From Cheiracanthium punctorium (taxonomy: Eukaryota > Arthropoda > Arachnida > Araneae > Cheiracanthiidae), in NCBI GenBank assembly GCA_038373885.1, contig JAWZYV010012358.1:186001-250000 (forward strand): 64,000 nucleotides of DNA, written 5' to 3'. This document shows, one piece after another, positions 1 through 13,429 of this stretch. Position 1 is the first letter of the stretch; every line of letters starts with the position of its first letter. Both the position numbers and the translations under genes were made by a program. The notes beneath the pieces were generated by a model, which made no database searches, was not told where the DNA came from, and saw only the letters and a program-made list of their open reading frames with translations.

Positions 1-2607
1 GTGTGTGTGTGTGTGGGGGGGTTTATAAATGTTATCTTTACTGAAAAACTATTAATTTCTGGATGTTTCTTTTGATTCATTTTATTGTGAATATTAATAT
101 AAAAATGAGATGTTTTGAAATGCAGTATTAATAATAAGTATTATTTTTTTCTCAGGATGCCCTTTTTTCATAAACCAAAAGGAAATGCTCGTAAAAAGTG
201 CTCCACAGAAGTTATGATGACAGCAGAGTGTTCAATTATCATACTGAAGATTTTATACTTAATGCTTATATAACTAATAAAAAAGATTTACTTTTATCTT
301 ATTTTAAAATTATACATTATTGCCTAGGCCAAGCCACCCATACCATGGGTCAGAGCTCCCTTATAAAGGGCACCTTGACCCACTTTCCAACGTTTAAAAA
401 AATATTAAATTCAGAAAAGAAGAAATGCACAATTTATATTATCATAAATATATTCTTAATGCCAATAAAATTTCCTTTAAATTGCACTATAATAGGATTA
501 TTTTGCTGCCAAAATAAAATTTACAAAAATGTTTTTCTGAAAATGTGGTCAAGGCTCCCCAGGTTCCCCTATATATATATAATACATTTGAAACACAAAT
601 AAAATTATTTTAGGCATTTATAAACAGCCCACAAACTGTTTAAAATCGAACCTAATCCTATCTATATATAATTTACTCCTAAAACTATGCATTACCATCT
701 CCCCAGATAAAGTAATAAAGTAATGAATAAATAAGTGCGTAAAAGTCAGTAAAGCCTAGAATACACATGGGTGGGAAACTGAATTTTCTCGGAGAACAGA
801 ATTCCTGTCCGGATTATTTTTTGTCAGCAATTGACGCCATTCTAGAATAATACGACGCAGGCGCCATCTATCGTCTTCGTTTTAAATCGTTTGTTATTTT
901 GTAAACTTGATTATTGAAACAGCCCGAAAAAATACATGAATTACGAATAACATCTCGCTAAAATAAGCTTTCACTTTATGAATAGGATGACTTTGATTAG
1001 AGCACATGAAATTAAAAAATGTAAACATAGATTTTGAATTTAAACCATTTTCCTAGTAAGAGAGATCTATGGTACTTTAATAGCATTAATTGAATGAAGG
1101 TCCTCGAACTGTAGATGAAGAGTACTATTTTAAGTACAAAAACGTTGGTTGGAAAATCTCATTTTTTCTTATGTTACTTTTTTTAATTGAATACAAATTT
1201 ATAACACAATAAGGATAGTGCGTTCCAATCTCTGAGATACAAGTAAATCGGCTTCCAAATGTGATGCCATCTTGTTTTTTGGATAACCCCCTCTCTGGAA
1301 CTAGGCGAATTCCTATTGGATGTCATATGGGAAAACGAGGGCAGAAACAGAAAAGTTCTACATTTTCAACTCCGTTTTCCTCCCTGATTCTGCTTGACAG
1401 AAACTGAAAAACGGGAATTTCGATTTTCTGTGTCAGTTTCCTGCTTTCCGTCACGCATTCCGTCTATGTGGATTCCAGGCTTAAGAACAAGCAAAGTGAA
1501 GCAGCTACTGCTTGGACGGTGCTTGGGAGACTGAACCCCTCTCTCAGCTGGACTGCTGTAGGACCGTGTAGGCTAATGGGAGCTGGTGCACGTAAAATCT
1601 GGCGTGGCTTCTATGATATCTCTGAGGGTGCCGAATTCAGGTGTTTTATCTCTCATCTAGAACTGGTTAAAAACTAAGAGAATCAGAGCTAATTCAGTCT
1701 ACCTCCCACTGCAGCTCATTTAAATGGAATCCGCTACCTTTCGTCCATCGCTGTCTTACGTGCATTTCAGACTAATGGTTGCACAAATGAAGGTCGGCCA
1801 GCTTATACGTGGATATGTGTGTATTAATATATGTATATGTGTATGTATCTGAATATAGAGGAAGAGAGAATGTGAAAAGGATATTTTTTTAATTAAATGG
1901 ATTGTACATAGTTTATTTTATTTTAGCTCTCACTTTTCTTTCTTCTTTTTTCTGTCTGTCTGGATGTATATGTCAGATTACTTTAAGATTAAATAAAAAA
2001 GCTCTTTGGCGAATAAGTTTTATTTAAACAACCTTTTTTAAGAAAAACTTTTTTTTAATGGAATGTACAGAATAAAGCGAAGTTTTTTATTTTTTATTTT
2101 TCACCGAATGCTCTGTTACTAATGTAACGAGAAGTTTTGACTAAAAATAAAAGTGTAAAACTTTTTTCTGTCATGTTCAAATACCACTAATTAAAGTCTA
2201 GAGAATGTTTTTTTCGCAAACGTAGTTTTAAAAACAAAAATATTTCTTTTACAGGAAAACCGAAGAAATTAATACTCTACGCTTCTTAACAGCAAATAAT
2301 TTTGCTACAAAGGGCATTAAAATTCAATTAAAAACCTGCACCGGGTTTCAGTTTGCATAAGCTTGTCATATATTTACATAAGTAGAATGTAGTTTAGTAA
2401 CTAATATGCAAAGGAAGTTTTTGTTGAAGAGAAACTAACATTCTATGCTGACTGCAAGTTTAAAGATTTCGTGATAATAATGGGTCCAATTGCTGACGGT
2501 AAAAAGTTAGCTTCTGAGAATATAATGTATAGTTTGGGTATATAAAGTAAATTAACTGTCCCTAAAAGAATTACAGCAGAATGTACATGTACAATTAGCA
2601 AATTTAA
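1..2607. other. Intergenic or intronic AT-rich DNA, no gene recognised
   Basis: The stretch opens with a GT microsatellite (1-14) and a short G run. The open frames in it (for example 198-602 and 1468-1677 on the plus strand) are not recognisable as proteins, lack splice-flanked structure and contain low-complexity residues. I see no convincing exon. A moderately GC-richer patch at 1260-1760 is of unknown nature. Confidence 0.5.
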
Positions 2608-3051
2608 CCCTTTGAGGCGCAACCCTTTCCCAATGCTGAAAAAAAGGCACCCGTTGCCATCGCTCAACTTAACTACCAGCAAGATGGCGGACGATCGAAC
2701 CGTTCATCGCGTGCCACAGATCTAGAGACCCTTTTTTGACGACAGCTGGCTGTGCCGCCATCTTGCTGGTAGTTAAGTCGAGCGATGGCAACGACCGCCC
2801 TTTTTTCAGCATTGGACAATCCGTCCAGCTGTTCTCGCGTTCTTCCATTTTTCAGCAGATGTCAGTGCTGTTAAAAATAATCGTGACAATTTTTTTTACG
2901 GGGAAATGACGTGCTAAAAAGCAAAGGATGCTCGTGGAGCTATGTCACCCGCAACTATTTTTATAGAAATCAAATCTATTCTTCGTGACTGGCAACAGTC
3001 AAAACGTCAGAGTTTGGTGTTGCCAGAGCGGCAACACTGCGCGTTAAAGGG
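2608..3051. mobile_element. piggyBac-type MITE, copy 1, with TTAA target duplications
   Basis: The element is flanked on both sides by TTAA (2604-2607 and 3052-3055). Its ends are CCCTTTGAGGCGCAACCC on the left and, read inward from the right, CCCTTTAACGCGCAGTG. TTAA target sites with CCC-starting ends are the hallmark of the piggyBac superfamily. It is about 444 bp with no coding capacity, so it is non-autonomous. The middle (about 2630-2810) holds a long internal inverted repeat containing the motif GCAAGATGGCGGACGATCG. Two relatives occur at 23204-23491 (truncated) and 52700-53170. Confidence 0.85.
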
Positions 3052-3055
3052 TTAA

Positions 3056-4113
3056 GTCAGAACCCAAAGTGTGTTTGGCAAAAGAAAGTTTTTTTTTTTA
3101 ACTTTGTTAAATGTACTCTGTTTTTGCACATAGTAATTTTTATCTTAAGGGGATCTTTAAATTAAACATTAGAACTTAACCCAAGTTTTCAGATTTAAAC
3201 GGTGATTCTATCTTTCCCCATGATAGTTAAAATTAACAAGCGTTATGTCGTAAGAAACTCCAAATGCAAATTTTCGTTTATTTTGAATAAATAGTGTGAG
3301 TTGAAAAGAATTGAATAACGACCTCAACGATATATTAAAAAGATATTTTCAGCTCAAAATGATAACTATATTGAATACGCTTCATTATAGTTTGTTTGAA
3401 AACAAAATTTATAAAAATTCAAGTTAATGATAACTACTTTATCTGGGTTTTATAGATTTTTTCATATTTTATGTGAATCATTAAATCCAACTTTGAAACA
3501 CTATAAATAGGAACGTAGATAAAGATTATTTTCACTGCAATAAGTGGACTATAAAATTAATCTGAAAATAAATTTTGGTTCGATTCCTTCAAATAACTTT
3601 CGTAACATTACCTAATATGCTCACAAGGTGAAACTTAAGTGACTATACGTCACATTCTTCAATTCTATGAATTGTGCTATTCACTTTTCTTTCTAAGCGA
3701 AGCGAAATATTCATACAGTCCCGAGTTAAAAACTTGCTCAACTATCATCGTAATGAAATTTCATAAAAATAAAAATTACTGAGAAAACTAGCTATGGAGG
3801 AAATAATATGATTTTTGTTGTTGAAAAAACGGCTTTAAATTACTTCATTATAGCGAAAAATTACTCTGCACACTAAAAGGTATTTTGTTGAATTGAAAAA
3901 AATTAATTTGGTTAAATTATCTTTGTTGTTTTAACAGAAGTTTTTTGTTTCAACCAAGTCGATTTAACACAGTGCCTTTTAGAGTTAACAAAAATTTTAG
4001 TTGAATTTAGAACCAATCAGAATCTTTCAACAATAAACTTACGCATGCATCAATGGGCTATAATGGGCATATCAAAAATCAGAATCTGCAAGATGTGTTT
4101 TAGCGTCCATTTT
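3056..4113. other. AT-rich DNA without recognised features
   Basis: I see no exon, repeat end or RNA gene here. A pol III B-box-like word at about 3578 stands alone without an A box. Confidence 0.4.
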
Positions 4114-4379
4114 ATTACCCAGATAGCACATAAGCGTAAATCAAGCTTGACATTTCTTTGAATTTGGCGTATTAATACAAGCTTGAGAGTTCAATTCATT
4201 TTAAGCTTGCAGTAAACTTGGAGATTACAAAAAATGAGTCAGCAAATATTTTCCCGCCAAGTTTAAGTCATTTGAACTGTCAAGCTTGAATACAACTTGA
4301 TTAATGCTTGATTTGGAAAGCCACATCTACATAACAAATAATTTATCATCAGTCATAAATGTACTTGACCATAGAATTA

Positions 4380-4402
4380 AAAAAAAAAAAAAAAAAAAAA
4401 AA
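4380..4402 (+). repeat. Poly(A) run
   Basis: An uninterrupted run of about 23 A. It lies inside the CCCAGAtAGCACA element and may be a retroposon tail or simple slippage. Confidence 0.8.
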
Positions 4403-5829
4403 CCAAGAAAGGCAAATCATGCGTTTCGCATAGATTATAAAAAACTTTCCAACTTCATGTTAATATTGCAAGTATTTTTAATAATAAATAACAATAACAT
4501 ACATAAATGTCGTAGAAATCGATGGATATTTACGACAGGTAGAGCACGGACGGACGGACAGACAGATATACCGAAATCATAAACACTTTTCAACCTTGTT
4601 AGAAATCGTTAAAAACTGTTAATTTATAATGGCGATCACACTCAAACAGTATATACATTTTTTTCATTCAACGATAAATTTTAACATAGTTTCAAGTTGC
4701 CGCTAAACTCATATTAAAAATTTAAATTAATGTTACACAAAAAAACTCAGTAATCGATTCAAAGTTATTTTCTAATGTAAATATACACCGTAGCAGACGA
4801 AAACTTTTCATTGACAAATATAAACTCCATGTATTTTAATAATCTCAAGATAGAACCCCCCCTTTTTTATTCATTTGTTGCTAAGGCAACCACGTTAGCA
4901 AATGTGAAACAAAATATTAAAATTGAGTGCTGGTATTTATAATCTCGTTCACATGGTAGGTTGCGAAATTAAAAACATAAAACTGGTTAAGAGTCAGGGC
5001 GGGAAATGTTTTATTCCTTTACCTCTAGGATCTATGCATTTTACCAAATTTCCAATGTTTACATTATTGAAACTTAGTTTGGGCACCAAAGACCTAAGCA
5101 AGCAGCTATGGAGAGTGTCCACTACTATAATATACCTTCGCAATCCCGAAGAAATAATTTTATTTATGAAAAAATAAATAAACTCATAAATCAGGTAAAA
5201 TCAGGATAATTGTGACAACAATATGACGTCATACTCACTTGCAACAGCTACTTTTGTCACGCAAATGATTAACTTTTTTTACTCTTGGAAATAAAATGGA
5301 TCTGAAAATAGCGAAAAATCGCTTTAAAATGAGGGAACGGATGGATTTTCAGATTTTTAAAGTAGCACAGACTATTTTCTATATTTCTATACATATTTAT
5401 GAAAAATTTCAAGCGGTTCGTACAAACGGTGTAGATATTATTAGGCTTTTTAGTGCTTAATTTCGTAATCTTTTTACAGTAATGGTGGAAATGAATTTTA
5501 TCTTGAAGTCAGGGATCAGCGTAACTACTATATATAAGGAAGATAACGCTTTACAGAACACCTTCCCATAGAGCGTAATGTACTGGGAATATTTTGAGCG
5601 CTCCTGTAGAAAAACTATAAATGATACATATACCATTTTCAAAAGGGTACATAGTACAGTAGATAAGAATATCATATTTAAATTTCGTCGAAATCGATGC
5701 ATATTTACGGGAGTTAGAGCACGAACGGACGGACAGACAGGCAAACCGAAATCATAAACACTTTTCAATCTTGTTTGAAAGTGTTAAAAAGATTCTATAT
5801 TTCCAAATATTGAAATTCTTCAAAATGAA

Positions 5830-5881
5830 ATACAAATATACTACAAAATATACTACGAATATACTACAAATATACTACAAT
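5830..5881 (+). repeat. Short tandem repeat, unit about 11-12 bp (ATACTACAAAT)
   Basis: The word ATACTACaAA(t) is repeated about four times in a row with small variation. Confidence 0.75.
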
Positions 5882-6149
5882 GATTCCAAAATCAGTTGTT
5901 TGTCTCGATTTTGGCCAATATTGCCCAACATGAGTGTTGCGATACTAAAAGTTTTAAAACGTGTGCTGCTTTTAATTTATATTATGATTATTTCCCTATT
6001 AGTAGAGTCTATAAATCACACATAACATTATTTTAATTTTGATTCATCCCATGAGAAAATAAAAGATGCAGATTGGCATCGGGCAATACTGATCAATCTC
6101 GCCAAAAAACTGCGTGACAACCATAACAGTCACTTCAAAATTTAGTCTT

Positions 6150-6360
6150 ATCACCTCGAGTTAGATTGGCATGGTGGTTAGGGCGCTGGCTTCCCTCACC
6201 TTAGGTCCCGAGATCGATCCCAGTCGCGGGCGCTAGACGGAAACAGATTAAAATAGCTTTAGGTTTCAGCGTAGAAGGAAAATGCATAGGAAAATATATG
6301 GGGCGCGTTTGCCGACCGGCGCTCCATGTAGTTAGGAAATTTTTTTAGAGTGTAGTGAGT
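6150..6360 (+). mobile_element. tRNA-derived SINE-like sequence (probable)
   Basis: A GC-richer block carries an A-box-like TGGCATGGTGGTTAGG followed about 35 bp later by a degenerate B box (GATCGATCCC). This is the arrangement of a pol III promoter in a tRNA-derived SINE. It cannot fold as a proper tRNA, so it is not a tRNA gene. No target duplication was found. It lies nested inside the 4114-6540 element. Confidence 0.45.
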
Positions 6361-6540
6361 TTGAATTAAGCTTGCTATGTCAAGCTTAATGAAAGTTGGG
6401 CAAGTGTAAACTTGAACATTGGATTCAAGCTTGGATTAACCTTACACGCTTGAAATTTTCAAGCTTAATTCAAGTTTATTGAGTTGATAAATCAAGCTTA
6501 CTGCAAGTTTGATGCAAATTTGCTGTGCTGTCTGGGTAAT

Positions 6541-9044
6541 ACGTTGGATTACGGGCGATATCAAGACCTAATGGTCAATTAGGTGATTACGGAGTTAGTC
6601 AAAAGTTTCTGAGGGTAAGTCTAATGGCTTTTAAAAAAGTTGAAATCTTTATAGAAAGATAGATCACATTAAACCAAGAATGCTGGTTCAAAGAATTTCT
6701 TTCTGTGACAATTAGAATCCAGATATCTTACGAAATCGGATCCCCCCCACACACACACATTGTGCCCTTTAAAAGGTAAACAGCGAAATGATGCTATTTG
6801 ATAGTTTCCACTGCATGTGCTGTGCACCTTTGGTGTGCTTAAATTTTAGTTATTTTGTAATTTTATGGCTTGCAATTTTTCATACAGTTGAATGCTATTT
6901 TGACATTTTTGTAGCGAAGAATCAAAATGCGTTTTGATGGCTAATTACTAATAATTTTTCGGCATTTAGAATTTTTCTGAAGTTAGGTGCTCGACCCAAT
7001 TTTTTATTTTACATAAATAATATAAAGCAAGAGCCAACGGTTTCTCAAATTGTCGTACTGAGTTTCTAGATCCGACGTTTTGTGGGTTATATTTTGATTG
7101 AAGTACATTTCTTTACTAAATCATCTAATAAGTTCGCAATAATCCGCCAATTCACAAATTGTCAACACTATTCAAATTCTGTCAAATTCACAAAAATTCG
7201 AACATTATTAGCTGTCACACAGGGGTACTGTTCAGATAGAGGGTGACGTTATCTTTCTTTTAATGGTTGGAGATGATACTGCTGAGCAGTTTAAATCTTC
7301 CTCAATATCATTATATACAACTTAATAGTATAATGATAGTATGTGTAATTTTATCTTACATTTTTTACAACTAAAATAGCGGTTTGTAGTTTTTATATTT
7401 ATGGTAATTGAATATTGTCTTTATTTGAGTGCTACAACTGTTAAATTGAAAAATGTAATATATTTTAAATAACATAAAAAATAATATCGAATAACGAAAA
7501 AAGAATAATACATTGTTAATGAAAAAATATTCCATGTACAACAAAGTCATTCTTTTTACGCTAAAAATATTCAGTGCGGTATTCATAAATACTGTACGAG
7601 ATTAAATATTTAATATTATATTGCAATGAGAGATTCTTTCTCAAGAATGCATAGCTAAAGTTTAAAAAAATAATAGTCTTATAAGCATTCCATATGCTTT
7701 TACTAAAGGTCAATACTTTAAAATAAAAATATTGCAGCAGTAATAAAGATTTTCAAAACATAAGTTTTCTGCAAAATATGTACAAATGTTTTGAAATGAG
7801 GGCAAATCCACGAGTCTGCTTAAAGTAGACTGCATTTTTCTCTAGACAATGTAAGTAGCTAAGTATTGATATAAACAGAAATATTTCTGCATCACTTAAT
7901 TGTAGTCATATTTTCATGCCCTTTCTTCTTATTTAACTCGTGCCGTTTAAAGACAACAGTCATTACTAAGGAATGTTTGAACTCTTGCCAAGTTTTTGTA
8001 CAATCTTTTCCTTGATGTTATTAAATTATAAGACATCTGAGAGATATTTCTAATTATTAACGTAGAATTATATATTATATAAAATTAGTGGACCATTTTC
8101 AGAACTAATGTAAAACAGAGATTACCATTTTAAAGAGGATTTGCATTAATATTACTATTTATTCTCATTTTCGTTGCTGATGCTGTTGTTAATTAAGAAG
8201 AAATTGCATTACGAAGAAAGGCAATTTTCGTGTTAACTTGTAATTCATTTCGTTACTTAAACTCATTTTCGTTACGTGTATAGTTAGATGAAAAACATGC
8301 ATTCTAAAAAGCACTTTAAGAAATATATTTCTGCATTAAAAGAATCTTTAAATAAAAAAAAATGGCTGAACGACAGTTTTGATTCTTTCATCAAATATAA
8401 AGAAACTATATCTAAGAAAACAGTTTACGTCAAAGGCTCTCACAAAGATTGATCTTTTAATTAATTGCTCTTCTCCAAGATATCATATGATGAAAATAAA
8501 ATGGAAAGAAGAAATTAATCACAAAGAGATGCAATAAGTAATTTCTAAAACGCACTTCACACAAGGAATTTCAGATTTCGTATGTAATTAGTAAAATATA
8601 ATGTAAATAAGTGTCCATTAACAATTATTTTAACATTGTTTCTTTGTAATAAGTTATGTTGTTGTATCAATATCCACCTCGCAACCGGAAAAACGGTGTA
8701 ATGAAATCCCCTATAGTTGTAACTGATTTACGATCTTCAGTTTTGAACCCCCAGCACAATTTTATACTTTGTCGAAATCCCGTGTCCCTATAATAAATCT
8801 GAAGAAACAAACTCTGATAAAATTACAACGATTTTCTGTTAATTGAACATCTACATGAAGCTTACACTTCTGCCCCTTTTTACACTACAAATAACTAGTA
8901 TATTTATTCAAAAATTTTCTTTATGGCACTTGGATCCTCAGAATTAAGTTTATTTCATGTCCACTACAATCTGGATGAATAAATTCTTATGGACTGTCAT
9001 AAAAAATGGTATTTCTGTATTTTGGTTACAATACATGAATTAGA
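6541..9044. other. AT-rich DNA, no gene recognised
   Basis: Only simple runs (for example a C run with CACACA at 6745-6760) and chance open frames are visible. Confidence 0.4.
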
Positions 9045-9275
9045 TGTGTTTGTGTTTTAAGGCAAACCTGCACGCGGGGTATCTGCCTAGGATGAGGGGT
9101 GCCTTGGTAGAAGGACTTTTTAAGGGGTTCTAACGCGTCACGTGACATCTGAAGGAAACCTACCAAAACTCCAGACCGTTAGATCGACAGCCGCGCGATG
9201 GGATCCGAACCCGGGACCTTCACACCTCGGCCCTCTACCATTTTCGGTGGCATAACCACTGTGCCATGGTGAGGC
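9045..9275 (-). mobile_element. tRNA-derived SINE with 14-bp target duplication
   Basis: On the minus strand the element begins near 9275 with an A box (TGGCACAGTGGTTATG) and continues to a near-consensus B box (GGTTCGGATCCCA), the internal pol III promoter of a tRNA-derived SINE. The 14-bp word ATACATGAATTAGA is present on both sides (9031-9044 and 9276-9289), exactly the target duplication expected of LINE-driven retroposition. The body is about 231 bp. A diverged relative lies at about 56890-57080. Confidence 0.85.
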
Positions 9276-9289
9276 ATACATGAATTAGA

Positions 9290-12000
9290 AAAACACTATT
9301 TGTTTTGGATAAACCATTTTTTTTTATTTATTCCACATTCTATTATTATTTTATTATTATTTTCAGCTAAAAATATAAATAATTAATGCACATAATACTG
9401 AAAAATAGAGTACTACTAAATGTCAGTCAGAATCTGGTCTGTAACGGCTTCAATACGCCTAAACATACTTTTAATGTACTTTGCAGCCTTTTCTTTAACT
9501 CCTGGATTGCGATGCCGATTTATTTATTTTTTAGTAAGTGATTGTTTAAATTTGCGATCAGTTGAAGGTGAATTTTTCTCTTAATTATTTTGCACAAATT
9601 TTTGATGGGGTTCTCTTTCAAAGAAAAGCCAATCCGGGGAAATGAACGATTTTATTATTTTTTTACGTCAGGTGTTTATCTCAACAGTCTCTGTACGTTT
9701 AGTTAAACGGAAAAAATTAAAGAGAGTGGACCCTGATTAACGGCATTCAACGGGAGAATTTCTTGAACATGAATACACAAAATGATTTTATTAAAATTCT
9801 CTAAAAAGTCTAAGGAATTTCTTGTGAAAGACCAAATCATGCAATCATGAAATCATAACATTAAAACTGGAGAAATACTTTATTGTGTTCATTTTCAGTT
9901 TGCTTCGTTTGATCGAAAAATGCAGTTTTTCAACCAAAAATTCTGCTTGCAAATAGAAAGCAAGCAATAGTTTGGAAATCAGTATAAAGTGTTTTTAGAA
10001 AATCACCTTTTATTTTATAACTTTAGAAATTTGAGAGGCTTTTTACTCTTTTTCTAAGAGAATTGTTCTGACGTAATACATGTTTTTATGAATTGCTGCA
10101 GAGAACTGAAATTAAAGAAAAAAAAGGAAAACAAAGAAATACTCACGTAAAAATACAGCCTAAGCAATAAATAAATTAATAAATAAGTAAAATCCGAAGA
10201 TCAAAGAACATGAGACAATGAAAAGAGGTGAAGAAAAAATGACAAGCTGATAAAGTACACAGATACGGAAGGAGATATTTTTCTATCGTTATTAATTAAG
10301 TGGACAGAAATTCCGTATAGATTTTCATTTTTCTTCTTACAGATTTCGTTTTCATTTGTTATGTTCTCATTATGGTTCTCGTAGTTTATTTCTTCACCAA
10401 GATTTTTGTTAAGTCTTCTTATTTAATTATTAGAAGATAAACCCCGTTGTGGAAGCAATTACAGCAGGCACTAGTAAAACATATTTGACAAAAAAAAAAA
10501 AAAAAATGTTTACACTAAATGCATGTAATCCTTATCCCTTTAAAATGAATAACGTGATATTAAATTTTTTTTGTAGCTACCGAAGCTTTACTGATATCAT
10601 TTGATAAATTAATTCTAAATTCAAGGTTTTATGAAGACAAAAACTTGGATTATTTCGATAAGCCATTTCAAACGACGTGAAATCGCGAAACAATTGTTAT
10701 AGAAGATATCGAGGATCGAAATAAAGCTGGTAGCAAAAAATGTTCTCAGCATTTTTTTAAGGTGGCTGCAAAAACTCTACAGCTTACGGTAAAATTTCTA
10801 TGGGAAATATTTATGCTTTAAAGCTGAAGTTCAGTTCTGTTGCAAAACGAACAAAAAAGTAATAAAAAAATAAAAAGTAAATAGAAAGAACTGTGCCTAC
10901 TAGTCCCGGTCTTTCCTATAACAAGCTGAAAATTCCTGGGCATTTGCAGCCAAATGTCCGTACTTTAAACGTGCAGTTCAGTTCTCCTGGAAAACTTGAA
11001 TAAAAACCAAAAACTAAAAACTGCGCCTAGTAGCCCCCGGTCTCCCTTAATAGATTTCTCGAAATAAATAATTTCTTTTCTAATCGATAAGGGATCCTTT
11101 CATGTCTAATTTTTTATTTGTGGAGACAAACATTGAAATAAAAAGATTCCGACTGCCAGAATTGTTTCCGAAATGTATGTGCCATTCTACACACAGTCGA
11201 GAAATACTGAACAAGCATTCTCCAAGTTTTATAGCGCTCTTTGTCTCGCAGCTAGAAGAATATTTGTTTCCGCATTCCATTAATATCCATTTGCTTTCGG
11301 TATAGAATTAAATGCAGGAAGTGTAAGAGTCCAGGAAGTTCCGGGGTTTTATATATCCAAAACCTTTATGTTTAATAGGAAACTGAGTACTGAGAATTGA
11401 ACTGAAATGAAAACAGCGCGACATCCATGTGCACTGTTCCAGAAAGTTCTCTGCTTTTAACATACTCGAAAGGTTTCTTCTCATTTCTCAAAGAAATTTT
11501 TTCATATGCACATTATATTATTATATATCATATTTACACATCAGAGTCAATGCCAGAAAATGATTACAGAAGACTACAGATTCATTCGATACATTTTCCA
11601 TTATTAAAATTGTTTGAAATTCCTCAAATGCAATGCATGTAAAGTTTATAAGGCCAGTCAAAAATATTGAAAATTCACCCCTACAAGACTAAATTTTTTT
11701 CTGTGTCTGAAATAAATATATGTGATGATGATAGTAATTAATAGTTGGGGAAGAATAATAAAAATAATAATAGCTAAATATTTTACTTAAAAATAACTTT
11801 TTTATTTCGTTCCATCTGCGGTACACTGAACCTTAATTACATATTTTTTGGCATTTATTTTGAAATTTTCCAATACATATTATTTCTTATTATCATGAAT
11901 TATGTTTATGTATACATCGCAGAATGATCCAAACTAAATTAAGTTACAGTTTTTTATTTTAACTTGATAATTATATCTTTTGGTGAAAATTTCGAAGCAA
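9290..12000. other. AT-rich DNA, no gene recognised
   Basis: Nothing beyond A/T runs and chance open frames. A weak duplication is visible around 10890-11045, where two stretches containing AACTGTGCCTACTAGTCCCGG-like and ACTGCGCCTAGTAGCCCCCGG-like words occur about 130 bp apart. Its nature is unknown. Confidence 0.4.
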
Positions 12001-12310
12001 TTGTTATCTTTATTCAAGAAAAGTTCAACTCGACATTTTTCACAAAAAATAAACGTTTCACCCTCGCACCCAGGATATTTACAACGGAATTAAGAGGAAG
12101 ATGAGCAATGATATCTTTGGGATGATTTTTGAAATTCCGCGTCTCTAACAGATTCAGATAAATAGCTGATGGTAGACCAAATTTTCTCGATGTCCTCGCC
12201 ACTTTTAGCATCCGAGAAATCTTCACTATTTTCACTGCCTGATGGCCAAGAAATCCTGTTGACGTAGCTGCTCTCTCGTCATAATCTAAAATAAAATCGC
12301 AGGATTTATA
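12000..12310 (-). pseudogene. Relic of piggyBac-type transposase C-terminal zinc-binding tail
   Basis: On the minus strand one frame carries HPKDIIAHLPL, and after a frame change an adjacent frame reads CKYPGCEGETFIFCEKC followed by NKDNNCFEIF. The order of an acidic or basic linker, a D-x-I-x-H-x-P patch and a CxxxC...CxxC...C cysteine cluster matches the C-terminal end of arthropod piggyBac-like transposases (DDE_Tnp_1_7 family, from memory). At least one frameshift and a stop separate the two parts and no upstream catalytic domain is visible. The TTAA MITEs in the window belong to the same superfamily, but nothing links them specifically to this relic. Confidence 0.5.
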
Positions 12311-13425
12311 AATAAAGCTGTTACAAGTACGTATACGTAAATAGGAAGCCGAAGGCTAGGAGCTCCTCATATGGGACACTCATAAAAATACAATTTTTGA
12401 ATACATAAATTATAATAACATAAAAACTAACTTACCTCAGCAAAATTCATCTTTCCTCCAGCGTACAGTACTTTTTTTTCGAGTCAAAACGCCTTCCTAA
12501 CTATTTTTTATTGATTTTCTAAACTAAGCAAATGACACACGCAAGATTGCGGTTTAAATTTCAATCAATTTTGGCAGCAATTGGAGCGATAGTGACACTC
12601 ACACTCAGTGACCTGAATTATATCGCTGCTATTGGTGTGTAATTACTCCGAAAACCGATAGTTGTCTATGCCGCTATTTTATGCACCTGTTGGAATAATT
12701 AAAGTAGTTGTTCCACATATAGTACTAGGTGCCTTGTAGAGTTAAATTATATGTATAGTTGTAAATTCGAGAATTTTGAAATGTACCGCTCATCATTAAG
12801 TTTAAAAAATAAATATGATAGTTAAATATAATTGTAAAGCGTTTTTGTAATCAAGTACTTATTTAAAAAACCGCAATTTGTGCGTATGTAAAGACCTCCA
12901 AGGAATTTTAATACGCATTTAATACGCAATAACAAAAAATAATTTTCTAGTAGTTTGTGAATCCTTCTTCACATTTCACGGCTTACAGTATCCTCAAAGT
13001 GGACAACACTGTGTTTTGTTGCCGTTCAGGATTTGTTTAGATACATTCACCTTTAGTCGTTGATATCAATCAGATCTTTTGTCGAGAAAAAATATGTCCC
13101 ATTATGGTAAACTTGTCTTGTTAAATCACCCCATAATCTCTCAAGAACATGCAGGCTAGGGCTTCTGACTGGATATTCCCGTCGATGGCGCGAATCCAAC
13201 TTTTTGTACTGACTTTGGCATATAGGCATATAGGCATAATAGGCATATTTCCCTTTCCTTAAAAACCATGTATTGCCTGATTTTCTTGGTGATTTATGCC
13301 TGGTGAAATGAAATCTTGAATTTATCTTCTCTTAAATGAAATTAATCGGTTTGCCTTTTTAACACCATTCTAAATGGATACAAAATCTAAACAAAAAGGA
13401 AGCATTTTCCAGGAATACAGCAATG
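12311..13425. other. AT-rich DNA, no gene recognised
   Basis: No exon or transposon end recognised. ATAGGCAT is repeated three times at about 13210-13245. Confidence 0.4.
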
Positions 13426-13429
13426 CATT

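Larger units (their letters stand above)
4114..6540. mobile_element. 2.4-kb DNA element with CCCAGAtAGCACA ends and AAGCTT-rich subterminal repeats
   Basis: The left end reads ATTACCCAGATAGCACATAA and the right end read inward ATTACCCAGACAGCACAGCA, an inverted repeat of roughly 20 bp. Inside each end (4138-4320 and 6365-6515) the word AAGCTT, usually as TCAAGCTTGA-like palindromes, recurs about five times in both orientations; such subterminal arrays commonly bind transposases. There is no recognisable transposase, so the copy is non-autonomous. Inside are two direct repeats of about 100 bp (about 4505-4610 and 5685-5790, both with GGACGGACAGACAG) and a tRNA-like segment. The superfamily is not assigned and the target duplication is unclear. 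Confidence 0.6.

Noticed and set aside
198..602. 134-codon open frame on the plus strand
   Set aside because: No recognisable motif, low-complexity AT-driven composition, no splice or promoter context; chance in AT-rich DNA.
3570..3600. GGTTCGATTCC, a perfect pol III B box
   Set aside because: No A box at the right distance and no cloverleaf; isolated word.
6160..6240. Possible tRNA gene
   Set aside because: A and B box-like words are present but acceptor and anticodon stems do not form; better explained as a SINE head.
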